Below the pieces are notes generated by a model. It searched no databases. It saw nothing but the letters and a program-made list of their open reading frames with translations, and was not told where the DNA came from. The translations under genes and the position numbers were made by a program. A stretch of 64,000 nt of DNA from an uncultured Clostridia bacterium (GTDB taxonomy: Bacteria > Bacillota > Clostridia > Oscillospirales > Ruminococcaceae), in the NCBI GenBank assembly GCA_947630825.1, contig CANRJA010000008.1, forward strand, positions 1 to 64,000. Reading direction: 5' to 3'. Of the stretch, positions 9,488-19,962 are shown piece after piece; position 1 is the stretch's first letter; each line of letters begins with the position of its first letter.

Positions 9488-10513
9488 ATGCTTAATACAG
9501 TTTATCAGCTAAAGAAACCGCGACAGCTAGATATATTATTTAAGGATATTACACTCGACGACAAGCACGTTATAGTAAGACCAACTCACTTGTCGATATG
9601 TAATGCTGACCAGAGATACTATCAGGGAACACGAAGCGAGGAGGTTTTGGCAAAGAAGCTTCCTATGGCGCTTATTCACGAGGGAATAGGAAAGGTAGTA
9701 TACGACCCGACAGGAACATTCCAAACAGGTGACGAGGTAGTTATGATACCTAATGTTCCAGAACAGGTTGACGAAATAATTGCAGAAAACTATCTGCGTA
9801 CTAGCAAATTCAGAGGCAGCGGATTTGACGGCTTTTTGCAGGAGTATGTTGAAACAACGACGGACAGGCTTGTTCTTTTGCCGAAAGGTATAAATAAGAA
9901 GGTTGCGGCTTTTACTGAGATCGTAAGCGTAAGCTATCACGCAATAGACAGATTTTACAGGTTTTCACACAAGAGAAGAAATAATATCGGTGTGTGGGGA
10001 GACGGAAATCTGGGGTATATAACATCTCTGCTTTTAAAAAGTCTGCACCCTGAAACAAATCTGTATGTTTTCGGAATAGACGAGTCTAAAATGAACGATT
10101 TTACCTTTGCAGACGGGGCATATCATATAAGCAGGATTCCCGATGGTTTGATGCTCGACCACGCATTTGAATGTGTAGGCGGAAGTGCCGCGCACAGGGC
10201 GATAAATCAGATAATAGATTATATAAATCCAGAGGGAACTATTTCTATTCTCGGCGTTTCGGAGGACTTAGTTCCGATAAATACAAGAATGGTTCTTGAA
10301 AAGGGTCTGACCATTTTCGGAAGCTCACGAAGCGGAAGAAAAGACTTTGTCGGACTAATTGAGCTTTATAAGGAAAAGCCGGAGGTAGTTGCATATCTTG
10401 AGAACATTGTCGGAACTGTTGTTAATGTTCGTGACGTTAAAGATATAGCTTATGCGTTTGAAACGGATATTCACAAGCTTATAGGAAAAACAGTAATGGT
10501 ATGGGACGAATAG
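9488..10513 (+). CDS. tarJ: Ribulose-5-phosphate reductase/ribitol-5-phosphate dehydrogenase TarJ (MDR family)
   Basis: MDR-type dehydrogenase (VRPTHLSICNADQRYYQG, LIHEGIGKVV) directly after TarI-like gene. Confidence 0.85.
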   Translation: MLNTVYQLKKPRQLDILFKDITLDDKHVIVRPTHLSICNADQRYYQGTRSEEVLAKKLPMALIHEGIGKVVYDPTGTFQTGDEVVMIPNVPEQVDEIIAENYLRTSKFRGSGFDGFLQEYVETTTDRLVLLPKGINKKVAAFTEIVSVSYHAIDRFYRFSHKRRNNIGVWGDGNLGYITSLLLKSLHPETNLYVFGIDESKMNDFTFADGAYHISRIPDGLMLDHAFECVGGSAAHRAINQIIDYINPEGTISILGVSEDLVPINTRMVLEKGLTIFGSSRSGRKDFVGLIELYKEKPEVVAYLENIVGTVVNVRDVKDIAYAFETDIHKLIGKTVMVWDE

Positions 10514-10552
10514 ATAAGCATTGAAATATATTTTCAGAACAGGACAGTATAT

Positions 10553-11746
10553 ATGAATTTCAAAAGTATAATAAAAAAGTATTATAATAAAGTGGCGTCA
10601 AGAACATATAAATTCGCAACGCTAAAGGTTATTTATCCGCTTGTTTATAATTTTTATAAAAGAAAACCGATTGACGAAAAAAAAGTTTTGCTTATAGAGG
10701 TTCGTTCTCTTAGTCTTACCGACAGCTATGCTGTTCTTGACAGAGAGCTTAAAGCAAGGGGAGATTTAAACATTTCTTATCAGTTTCTAGGAGAAACGAT
10801 ATTGAATATTATAGGCTGTTTTAAAAGAGGTCTTGCCTGTGTAAAGGAGCTTGCAACGGCAAGAGCTACGTTTATAACAGACGCTTGTCAAATAACAAGC
10901 TGTGTGAATTTAAGAAAAGAAACAAGGCTTATTCAAATATGGCATGCCTGCGGAGCATTTAAGAAGTTTGGGTTTTCAACTGCACTTTTGAAGTTCGGAG
11001 ATTCTGAAAAGAGAATGCTTAAATATCCATACTATAAGAATATTTCATATATAACAGTTTCAAGTCCCGAGGTCGTGTGGGCATATGAGGAGGCAATGAA
11101 CAGCAGTACCTTTGAAAGCAAAGTAGTACCTGTAGGAGTTTCGAGAACGGATTTGTTTTTTGAAGATGATTTTGTAAACAATGCCAAAGAGCGTGTTTAT
11201 AAAGCCTTTCCAAAGGCTCGTGATAAAAAGGTTATACTTTATGCTCCGACGTTCAGAGGAAGAGTAAGAAACGCAAGAACCGGAATGGTAGATATAGAGC
11301 GTTTTCATCAGGATTTGGGAGACGAGTATGTGCTGATAATAAAGCATCATCCGTATGTTAAAAATCCTCCGCTGATTGATGAAAGGTTCGATGATTTTGC
11401 GGCTGATTTATCCAAAACCTGCGATATAGAGGATCTTCTTTGTGCAGCGGATATATGCATATCAGATTATTCGTCTCTTGTGTTTGAGTATTCATTGTTT
11501 GAGCGTCCGCTGATATTCTTCGCTTATGATATTGAATCTTATAACGACTGGCGAGGCTTTTACTATGATTATGCCGAGCTTACTCCCGGACCGGTATTTA
11601 CTACTGATGAAGAGATTATAGAGTTTATAAAAAATATTGATGAGCGATTTGACAAGCAAAGAGTTATTGATTTTAAAGAAAAATTTATGAGTGCCTGCGA
11701 CGGAAACTCTACAAGACGTATAATTGAATTGGCATTTAAAAAGTAA
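10553..11746 (+). CDS. CDP-glycerol:glycerophosphotransferase family protein
   Basis: IQIWHACGAFKKFG, IIKHHPYVK, ISDYSSLVFEYSLFERPLIFF. Confidence 0.9.
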   Translation: MNFKSIIKKYYNKVASRTYKFATLKVIYPLVYNFYKRKPIDEKKVLLIEVRSLSLTDSYAVLDRELKARGDLNISYQFLGETILNIIGCFKRGLACVKELATARATFITDACQITSCVNLRKETRLIQIWHACGAFKKFGFSTALLKFGDSEKRMLKYPYYKNISYITVSSPEVVWAYEEAMNSSTFESKVVPVGVSRTDLFFEDDFVNNAKERVYKAFPKARDKKVILYAPTFRGRVRNARTGMVDIERFHQDLGDEYVLIIKHHPYVKNPPLIDERFDDFAADLSKTCDIEDLLCAADICISDYSSLVFEYSLFERPLIFFAYDIESYNDWRGFYYDYAELTPGPVFTTDEEIIEFIKNIDERFDKQRVIDFKEKFMSACDGNSTRRIIELAFKK

Positions 11747-11770
11747 GCATTTTTTAAGGGGATATATAAA

Positions 11771-13084
11771 ATGAGTTTTGTAAAAAGCATAATAAGGGTT
11801 ACAAGGCTTAACCGCATTTGGTGGAAGGTAAAAAAGCTACCGTTAATAAAACAGGTTAATGCTTATTATAATAAAAAGAAAAAAGAGAAAAATAAAGAGC
11901 GCAACCTTATTCATATGGAGGAGTTTTTGCATCACACTATTCCAGAGGCTTACGAAAGCTGCCTAGATAAGCCTGTTGATGATAGAAAGGTCGTATTTAT
12001 CGAGCCTAGATACAATACTCTTTCAAATAACTTTGCAGAGGTTTACAGAATACTTGAAAATTATTACGATTTTGACTTAAAAATATGCCTTCTTCGTGAA
12101 ATAAACCTTTCTAAAGAAGAGTTTGAGCAAAACTGCATAGATATGGTAAAGGAAGTCGCAACGGCAAAATACGTATTTTTAGACGAGGCGTCAAGGCCGT
12201 TCAGCGCGTTTAAAAAGAGAAAGGAAACTGTTGCAATTCAGCTCTGGCACGGCTGCGGAGCGTTCAAGAAATTTGGAATGTCGACAGCCGATTTGATTTT
12301 TGGTTCAAATCGTGAATCTATGGAAAAGTTTCCGTTTTACGCCAACTTAGATTATGTAACGGTCAGTTCACCAGAGGTTATATGGGCTTATGAAGAGGCT
12401 ATGGTGCTTAAAGACAAAGACACCGAAATCGTTGCAACCGGTGTTTCTAGAACCGATACCTTTTTTAGAGATGACACTAAAAAGAAAGCATACGAGAAGC
12501 TGTATAGCCTTATGCCGCCCGCAAGGGGCAAAAAGGTAATTTTATACGCTCCTACCTTTAGGGGAAGAGTAAAGAAGGCAAAAACGCCCGAACAGATAGA
12601 TTTGGGTGCCTTCTATGCCGAGCTTTCAAATGACTATGTTTTTCTTTTTAAACACCATCCTATCGTAAAGAAGCTTCCTGAGGTGCCGGAGGCGTACAAG
12701 TATTTTGCTTACGATATGACTCAGGATATGACTATTGATGAGCTTTTATGCGTAGCTGATATATGTATATCCGATTATTCTTCGCTTGTATTTGAATACT
12801 CACTGTTTGAAAGACCTCTGATATTTTTCGCGTTTGATATAGAGGAATATCTTGATTGGAGGGGTTTTTACTACAATTATGACGAACTCACTCCCGGCCC
12901 TGTTTATAAAACAAATGAAGATATAATAAACTATATTAAGAATATAGATTCAATGTTTGACAAACAGAAGATAATAGATTTCAAAAACAAGTTTATGTGT
13001 TCCTGCGACGGACACGCTACAGAACGCATTTTGAAGCTAGCCTTCGGCGACGCTTTGGAGGCTAACAAACGTACTCGGACTTAA
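11771..13084 (+). CDS. CDP-glycerol:glycerophosphotransferase family protein (paralogue of preceding gene)
   Basis: IQLWHGCGAFKKFG, LFKHHPIVK, ISDYSSLVFEYSLFERPLIFF. Confidence 0.9.
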   Translation: MSFVKSIIRVTRLNRIWWKVKKLPLIKQVNAYYNKKKKEKNKERNLIHMEEFLHHTIPEAYESCLDKPVDDRKVVFIEPRYNTLSNNFAEVYRILENYYDFDLKICLLREINLSKEEFEQNCIDMVKEVATAKYVFLDEASRPFSAFKKRKETVAIQLWHGCGAFKKFGMSTADLIFGSNRESMEKFPFYANLDYVTVSSPEVIWAYEEAMVLKDKDTEIVATGVSRTDTFFRDDTKKKAYEKLYSLMPPARGKKVILYAPTFRGRVKKAKTPEQIDLGAFYAELSNDYVFLFKHHPIVKKLPEVPEAYKYFAYDMTQDMTIDELLCVADICISDYSSLVFEYSLFERPLIFFAFDIEEYLDWRGFYYNYDELTPGPVYKTNEDIINYIKNIDSMFDKQKIIDFKNKFMCSCDGHATERILKLAFGDALEANKRTRT

Positions 13085-13101
13085 ATCAAATGCATTAAGG
13101 C

Positions 13102-14583
13102 ATGGTGAATAAATTGAAAAAAATTCTTATGAGATCAGGTATGACCCCGTTCGATAATTTTGATCCAAGCAGAGTCATAGTAAACAATTCAATAGGGGGA
13201 AACTGCGGGAATCTAGTATATGCTTGCAGTATTTACCGTGCCTTGATGACAAAGAATACGGAGATAGACTCAACGCGCTACCGTCTTGATTATACTAAAC
13301 GTGAAATAGAGAAGATCAATGAAAACTACAGCTGCTTTGTAATTCCCCTTGCAGATGCGTTTAGAGAAGGCTTTGAGAACTCTCTGATAGCTCTCACAAG
13401 GATGATAAAGCTTCTAAAGATACCTGCAATAGTTATCGGAGTTGGACTGTGCGCTCCTTTTGAACCCAATATAAGCAAGGGATTTCCCTTTGACGACGTT
13501 GTAAAAGAATTTATGGACGCAGTGCTTGAAAAGTCCGCGATAGTTGGGGTCAGAGGGCAAATAACTGCGGATTATTTAAGCTCATTGGGTTATATTGAAG
13601 GCATACATCATATGGTTATCGGTTGTCCGTCTATGTATATGTACGGTTGTGACTTAAAGATAAGAGATACAAAAATAACAAAGGATTCTTTAGTTTGCAT
13701 AAATAATTCAGTGATTTCACCTATGAATGTTTTAAAATTCATAGATAAAAGCGGCAGGGAATTTTCGAACGGGTACTTTATACCGCAGAGATTAAACGAG
13801 CTTAAATTAACATATCTCGGTATACCTATTAAAATAAACCCTGACAAAATTAATTGTTATCCAAATGACATAAATCATTACCTTTATCAGAAGGACAGGG
13901 TAAGATTTTTTATAAATTTCAGAGAGTGGAGCAAATTTATATCAAATGCTGATTTCACATTCGGCGCAAGAGTGCATGGAAATATAATTTCTGTTATTTC
14001 TGGAACGCCAAGCTTAATGATTCCTAAGGACGCGCGTATGAGAGAGCTAGCAGAATATCACAATTTGACAAGAGTAAATTATACTGATATAAATAACGAT
14101 ACAAGTATTTGGGATTTGATTGAAAGAGCGGATTTCAAAGCGCCTGAAAAGAACCAAAAGAGCAATTTTGGTAATTATCTAAAATTTCTTAAAATAAACG
14201 AGCTTGAAAGCGTTTTTGATAATGACAGCAATCCGATAGATACGCCATTTGACATAAGGTTCAAAGATGTGGAATTGCAGCCCGCTGTGATTACATATAA
14301 TTTATGCTCCGGCAATGAGAGAATAATGCGTACTAATGAATATGTTAAACGCTCTAGCAAAGCTATTAAAAAGCTGCAAGAAAATCTTACTAAGCAGAAG
14401 GAATTAAATAATATGCTCAGGGAGCGTATAGCCGGCAAAAATAAATTGATAGATGATAAGAACAAAATAATTTCTGAAATGAAAAGAATTGTAGCTGACA
14501 AGGATAAAATTATTAATTTAAGAAGCGTAAGATTTATAGTAAAGGCAAGAAAAATTACAAAAAAGCTAATAGGCAGAAAATAA
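13102..14583 (+). CDS. Polysaccharide pyruvyl transferase family protein with C-terminal coiled coil
   Basis: NSIGGNCGNLVYACSIYRAL, GVRGQITADYL, GARVHGNIISVISGTPSLMI; C-term KLQENLTKQKELNNMLRERIAGKNKLIDDKNKIISEMKR heptad-like. Confidence 0.8.
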   Translation: MVNKLKKILMRSGMTPFDNFDPSRVIVNNSIGGNCGNLVYACSIYRALMTKNTEIDSTRYRLDYTKREIEKINENYSCFVIPLADAFREGFENSLIALTRMIKLLKIPAIVIGVGLCAPFEPNISKGFPFDDVVKEFMDAVLEKSAIVGVRGQITADYLSSLGYIEGIHHMVIGCPSMYMYGCDLKIRDTKITKDSLVCINNSVISPMNVLKFIDKSGREFSNGYFIPQRLNELKLTYLGIPIKINPDKINCYPNDINHYLYQKDRVRFFINFREWSKFISNADFTFGARVHGNIISVISGTPSLMIPKDARMRELAEYHNLTRVNYTDINNDTSIWDLIERADFKAPEKNQKSNFGNYLKFLKINELESVFDNDSNPIDTPFDIRFKDVELQPAVITYNLCSGNERIMRTNEYVKRSSKAIKKLQENLTKQKELNNMLRERIAGKNKLIDDKNKIISEMKRIVADKDKIINLRSVRFIVKARKITKKLIGRK

Positions 14584-14631
14584 ATTTATAGATATGTTGC
14601 ACGCAAGTCTTTTTCTGCGAAGGGAGAAAAA

Positions 14632-17600
14632 ATGAGTATAAATTCACCAAAAAAGGATAACAGAAGTGTTGTAAGAAAAATGGCTTCTAAGGTTAAATAT
14701 AGAATAATGTCTTTTTACGACCCTATAGCTGACCTCAGACCGTTATGGCTTTTTAATGCCGGAAATCTGTTTGCGGGCAATCCCAAATGGCTGTTTGTTT
14801 ACATTAACAAATACAGAAAGGATATTAAGGCTGTTTGGCTTTGTGATGAGGATGAGACTGTTAAATATATAAACGATTTGGGATATGAGGCTCATAATTT
14901 TAATTCTCAGATGGCATTCGCATATGAGCCTAAGGCTATGGTTTACGTTGTTGAAAATGTAAAGGAGGTCTTTCCTGCACGCTTAAACCCAGATGCGGTT
15001 ATTTTAAATCTTTTTCACGGAGTTGGCTGTAAATCAATAGAGCGCAAGGTAGACTATGGATTTTTATTTGAAAAGATTGCAAAAAAATATATCAGACACA
15101 ACTCAAGATATAAGAATAATCAGCTTTTTTTGGTAACATCACCTCTTATGGAAAAGCACTTCAAAGAGCAGTGCGGCATAGATGACGACAAGGTAATAAG
15201 AGCCGGTTATCCGAGATGTGAGTATCAGAAGTATTTTGAAAAGATACAAACTTTTGACCACGATATATTGGCGCAGAAGGGTATGCCTCATGATGCAAAA
15301 ATCGCATTATATGCGCCGACATACCGCGATGCTTCTCCTTTCGATTTTTTCGGCAAGGCAATACCGGATATGGAAGCGCTTTTAGAAAAACTCAAGGAAA
15401 ACAATACTCTTTTGATTTTTAAAATGCACCCTCTTATGGAGAGTGATTCAGTTTATACTCAGGTAAAGGAGTTTTACAAGAATTGCCCTAACTTCCTATT
15501 TTGGGATAATGCTTATGATTTGTATGAGATAATGGATAGGATAGATTTGGCTATTGTCGATTATTCATCTATTTACTATGATTTGTTATCGGCAGGGGTA
15601 AGAAACTTTATAAGATATATTTTCGATTATGGACAAGAAAATACTATTCGTGACCTTGTATTTGACTTGCTTGAAATGACGTCCGGCAGGATATGCAATA
15701 ATTTCAGTGAGCTTTTAGATTCTTTTGGATATGAAAATACAAAGCAAGACCAAAAGGACACAGAGCGTATAAACAAACTGTTTTGGGAGTATTCGGGCAG
15801 GGATACTTTTGAGAAAATTATCTCACAAACTATGGAGTTTACTCCAGATAAAAGAGAGCTTCCTATTCTATACTCGTTTGATATTTTTGACACACTTATT
15901 TCAAGAAAAGTATTAAATCCCATTGGAATTTTCTACTATGTTAAAGAGAAAATTGAAAGGTCTAACGTTGACTTTCCGGCATTTTTGGTGAAAAAGTATC
16001 CAAAGATAAGACAGGAAGCTGAAACAAACGTCCGTGACTTTTATATAAAGACGCTTAATCTTAGAGAAGATGACAGAAGAGAAATTCACTTAGACGAAAT
16101 CTTTGACAGAATACAGTATGTCTACGGTATTACCGACGAGCAAAAGCAGCTTCTTAAAGATTTAGAGCTTGAGGCAGAATATGAAAATTCAATTCCAATT
16201 CCTGAGAAAATAGGTTTTGTTGAGGAGCTTCTTAATCGTGGAGAAAAGGTAATACTGATAAGCGATATGTACCTTCCAAAGGAGTTTGTCAGAAAGCTGC
16301 TTAAAAAGGCAAATCCTGTATTGGCAGAGCTTCCGTTGTTTTTATCGTCGGATTACGGTGTTCAGAAGACAACTAAGCTTTTATATCTTGAGGTATATAA
16401 GAGCTTTGATGAGTATAATTTTTCAAAGTGGCTGCATTTCGGCGACAGTCAGATTGCTGACGGAAAACGCCCACGGCAGTTAGGAATTACTGCAAAGGTT
16501 CACGGGGTGCCCGAATTTAACGAGTACGAAACGGCAATGGTTGAAGAAATCGGCACTTATGATTCGTTTCTTGTTGCGGCAAAGCTGGCGAGATTCAGGG
16601 ATGAAAACACCAATATAAAGGACTACTATGCTTATGCTCACGTATCAATGTATATGGTTCCGTATGTAAGCTATGCAATTAAGGATGCACTTAAAAATGG
16701 AATAAAGACACTTTACTTTATATCAAGAGACGGCTATCATTTAAAGAGAATAGCCGACGCCATCATAAGAGCTAAGGGAATTGATATGAAGACAAAGTAT
16801 ATATACGGCTCAAGAAGGGCATGGAGAGTGCCGTCGTTTGTGAAGGAGATAGACGAGGAATTTTTCACTAACTTCGGAAACTTTGCGCAGGTTCAGAGCT
16901 ATGAACATTTGCTTGACGCAACCTGTCTTGACGAGGAAATCTTTCAAAAGGAATTTCCGGAGCTTGCCTATTTGAAGGACGTTGAAAGAATAGACCAGAA
17001 AACGCTGGACGACATAAAGATAGTGCTGTCGAATTCAGACAGATATAAGCGATATATTCTCAATTATGCAAAAAAGGAAAGAGAAATCATCAATGAATAT
17101 TTTAATCAGGAAATTGATTTTTCTGAAAGGTTTGCATTTGTTGAGTATTGGGGCAGAGGGTATACTCAGGACTGTCATGTAAGAATAATGCACACAGCCG
17201 CAGGAAAAGAAATCGATGTTCCTTATTATTATATGAGGAGCATATATTCCACAGAGGGAGCAAGTATAAAGAAAAACTTTACAACACATGTTCAATCGCT
17301 GATATTTGTTGAGGCTATTTTTGCAAACATACCCTATAAGAGCATTGAGAAATATAAGTATGAGGATTCAAAGGTTGTACCTGTAATAGAGCCGATCCAA
17401 TGTGATGAAGAGCTAAACTATTCGCTGGAGAGGTTTTTAAAACAGTTCTGTTTAGATTTTTACGACAGCGAAAGTCAGTATAATGATGAGGAAACGTTGG
17501 AGCGTGAACTGTTTGATTTTTCATTTAATTATTATGCGGAGCATCAGGAGGACGATTTGATATTCACTGAATGTTTAGGCTCGCTGGTTGACTCTGTAGG

Positions 17601-18960
17601 CACTTACGGCGACAAGAGAGAGTTTGCTCCGCCGTTTTCAAAACAGATGCTAGAAGATCTTGCAGACGGAATTCCTATTGGAAAATTGACTTATTCGCTG
17701 CCTATAACTTTAAACCGATCGTCAGAAAAAAATATTGCGGAGTATGAACGCATAATGCAGTCTTTTGAGGATGAAAAGGAAGAAAAGCGTTTAGAAAAGC
17801 AAAAAGAAAAGTTTGACGTTAAGGAAATAGAATTCAAAAAGCAGTATGAAAAGTATATTTGGGATAAGAGAATATACAATAAGAAGTACAAAAAGCTTTG
17901 TGCAAGCAACGGTATTGTTGCAAAAAGCGTATTGATTTTTGACCCGTTTTTCAGTGGTAAAATTATAAAGCCGGAGTTATGCGACTTGTGCAGAGAGCTT
18001 TCAAAGGTGAAGGGAACAAGTATAAATTATATTGTAAACAAAAAGAGTTACACAGATGAGGATTTAAAGCTTATTGCAACAAGCGAAGTTATAATTTTGA
18101 GAGATCAAATTGATATTATAAGTATGCTTGATATAAGGTCTGAAACAAAAATAGTTCAGATGTGGCAATGCGCTTTACCGACATCCGGTTCGGGATATAT
18201 GAGAAATTTAAGCAATGTGGGACCCTATGAAAGAAAGCTCATTGAACAAAAGGAGGATGTTAATTACTCGGTAGTAACGGCGGCTTCGCACGCTATTTCT
18301 GAGATGTTTGCAAAATCCTTGAAAAATACCGAAGCTTCAAATATAATAACTATCGGAAATCCTTGTACAGATATTTATTTTGATGAAAAAAGTAAAGAAG
18401 AAACCAGACAGAAACTTTACAAAAAATTTCCGCAGGCAAGAGATAAAAAAATCATTGCGTATATTCCCAGCCACAGATTTAGAACGGAGCCGTATAAAAA
18501 GCTGGAATTCCTCGATGTACCACTTATGTATAAGTATTTGAAGGACGATTATGTTCTTTTATTTCATAGTTCGGTTAAAAATGATAATAAGTATCACATA
18601 GCAAAATGTCACAAGGATTTTGCTTTTGAGATAAAGGGTATTGTTGCGTTAAGACCTCTTCTTTCAATAGCAGACGTAATCGTAGGTGATTACCGAAGCA
18701 GCTTCTTTGAAGCACCGCTTTTAAATGTTCCTATATTTGTAACTGCAAATGATTTTGAAGAACAAAAGGAGAACAAAGGTCTTAATGATAATTACAAGCA
18801 TATCATAGGAGGTCCTATAGTAGCTGACACTATGGATCTTGTGCAGAGAATAATTGATATAGACCAATATGATTTTACAAAACAACAGAATGTTGTTAAA
18901 AAATTCTTTGACAAATGTGACGGAGGTTCTTCTAAAAGGCTGGTTGACACGCTTTTTTAA
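14632..18960 (+). CDS. Multidomain protein: N-terminal glycerophosphotransferase - HAD-like hydrolase - C-terminal degenerate glycerophosphotransferase-like domain
   Basis: LFHGVGCKS/IFKMHPLM/IVDYSSIYYD (N); YSFDIFDTLISRK...LISDMYLP...HFGDSQIADGKRPRQLGI (HAD); VQMWQCALPTSG/LLFHSSVKND/VGDYRSSFFEAPL (C). Confidence 0.85.
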   Translation: MSINSPKKDNRSVVRKMASKVKYRIMSFYDPIADLRPLWLFNAGNLFAGNPKWLFVYINKYRKDIKAVWLCDEDETVKYINDLGYEAHNFNSQMAFAYEPKAMVYVVENVKEVFPARLNPDAVILNLFHGVGCKSIERKVDYGFLFEKIAKKYIRHNSRYKNNQLFLVTSPLMEKHFKEQCGIDDDKVIRAGYPRCEYQKYFEKIQTFDHDILAQKGMPHDAKIALYAPTYRDASPFDFFGKAIPDMEALLEKLKENNTLLIFKMHPLMESDSVYTQVKEFYKNCPNFLFWDNAYDLYEIMDRIDLAIVDYSSIYYDLLSAGVRNFIRYIFDYGQENTIRDLVFDLLEMTSGRICNNFSELLDSFGYENTKQDQKDTERINKLFWEYSGRDTFEKIISQTMEFTPDKRELPILYSFDIFDTLISRKVLNPIGIFYYVKEKIERSNVDFPAFLVKKYPKIRQEAETNVRDFYIKTLNLREDDRREIHLDEIFDRIQYVYGITDEQKQLLKDLELEAEYENSIPIPEKIGFVEELLNRGEKVILISDMYLPKEFVRKLLKKANPVLAELPLFLSSDYGVQKTTKLLYLEVYKSFDEYNFSKWLHFGDSQIADGKRPRQLGITAKVHGVPEFNEYETAMVEEIGTYDSFLVAAKLARFRDENTNIKDYYAYAHVSMYMVPYVSYAIKDALKNGIKTLYFISRDGYHLKRIADAIIRAKGIDMKTKYIYGSRRAWRVPSFVKEIDEEFFTNFGNFAQVQSYEHLLDATCLDEEIFQKEFPELAYLKDVERIDQKTLDDIKIVLSNSDRYKRYILNYAKKEREIINEYFNQEIDFSERFAFVEYWGRGYTQDCHVRIMHTAAGKEIDVPYYYMRSIYSTEGASIKKNFTTHVQSLIFVEAIFANIPYKSIEKYKYEDSKVVPVIEPIQCDEELNYSLERFLKQFCLDFYDSESQYNDEETLERELFDFSFNYYAEHQEDDLIFTECLGSLVDSVGTYGDKREFAPPFSKQMLEDLADGIPIGKLTYSLPITLNRSSEKNIAEYERIMQSFEDEKEEKRLEKQKEKFDVKEIEFKKQYEKYIWDKRIYNKKYKKLCASNGIVAKSVLIFDPFFSGKIIKPELCDLCRELSKVKGTSINYIVNKKSYTDEDLKLIATSEVIILRDQIDIISMLDIRSETKIVQMWQCALPTSGSGYMRNLSNVGPYERKLIEQKEDVNYSVVTAASHAISEMFAKSLKNTEASNIITIGNPCTDIYFDEKSKEETRQKLYKKFPQARDKKIIAYIPSHRFRTEPYKKLEFLDVPLMYKYLKDDYVLLFHSSVKNDNKYHIAKCHKDFAFEIKGIVALRPLLSIADVIVGDYRSSFFEAPLLNVPIFVTANDFEEQKENKGLNDNYKHIIGGPIVADTMDLVQRIIDIDQYDFTKQQNVVKKFFDKCDGGSSKRLVDTLF

Positions 18961-19060
18961 AAATAAAATCAAATTTTTAGGAAAATTAATATACTCTTGA
19001 TAATTTTGATATGTTTTGTGATATAATTAATATGAATTTTATCGTTTTATGTCGGCGTAA

Positions 19061-19090
19061 TTAGACTTTTATTTAATTATGTTGTATAAT
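19061..19090 (+). promoter_or_regulatory. Possible promoter of ABC export pair
   Basis: TTAGAC-N18-TATAAT upstream of ORF 19126. Confidence 0.4.
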
Positions 19091-19125
19091 GTTTAGAATT
19101 ATAATTTGTTTATGGAGAAAAATAA

Positions 19126-19914
19126 ATGAGGAATGTATATATTCAAAAGTTCATAAGCTACAGACATTTGATGATTGAGCTTGTAAAAAAAGGAATTAAA
19201 TTAAAGTACAGAAGATCATATCTGGGGATATTATGGTCGCTTATTGAGCCTTTGCTAACAATGGCTGTGCTTACTATCGTGTTTACAAGGCTTTTGGGAA
19301 GAGACGCTAAAGGTCTTAATATTCCGTTTGCACTTTATATTCTTATCGGACGGCTTATGTATTCTTATTTTTCATCTGGAACAAAGACGGCTATGCGCTC
19401 TATAAGAACAAACGCACCTATGATTAAAAAGGTTTATGTTCCTAAATATTTGTATCCGCTGTCGTCGACGCTTTACACATATGTGATCTTTCTTATTTCG
19501 CTTATAGATTTGTTCGGCGCGGCTATTGCAATGGGTGTTAAACCGTCTTGGTATATGCTTCAGGCATTTATACCTCTGATTTTAATTTTCTTTTTAACAT
19601 TCGGTATAGGAATGATACTAACAACTGTAGATGTATTTTTCAGAGATGTGGAGTACATTTGGGATGTTGTTTCAATGCTTATTATGTATACGAGCGCTAT
19701 TTTCTATACTACAAACAGGTTTAAAGGCTGGATGTTGAATATCTTTAAATTCAATCCATTGTACAGGCTTATTGAAGGCTTCAGAGACGCATTTTCCGGT
19801 CAGCCTATGCATCCTTACGGAATGCTTTATGCGGCACTGTTTTGTTTTGCGGTAGTTATTTTCGGTTTCTTTGTCTTCTATAAAAAGCAGGATGATTTTA
19901 TTCTGCATATTTAA
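19126..19914 (+). CDS. tagG: Teichoic-acid/polysaccharide ABC transporter permease (TagG-like)
   Basis: LKYRRSYLGILWSLIEPLLTM, ABC-2 permease topology, DVFFRDVEYI; followed by TagH-like ATPase. Confidence 0.85.
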   Translation: MRNVYIQKFISYRHLMIELVKKGIKLKYRRSYLGILWSLIEPLLTMAVLTIVFTRLLGRDAKGLNIPFALYILIGRLMYSYFSSGTKTAMRSIRTNAPMIKKVYVPKYLYPLSSTLYTYVIFLISLIDLFGAAIAMGVKPSWYMLQAFIPLILIFFLTFGIGMILTTVDVFFRDVEYIWDVVSMLIMYTSAIFYTTNRFKGWMLNIFKFNPLYRLIEGFRDAFSGQPMHPYGMLYAALFCFAVVIFGFFVFYKKQDDFILHI

Positions 19915-19962
19915 ATTAGAAGTTCAAAAGATATAGCTCAAAAGGAGGGTACAGATTAAATC

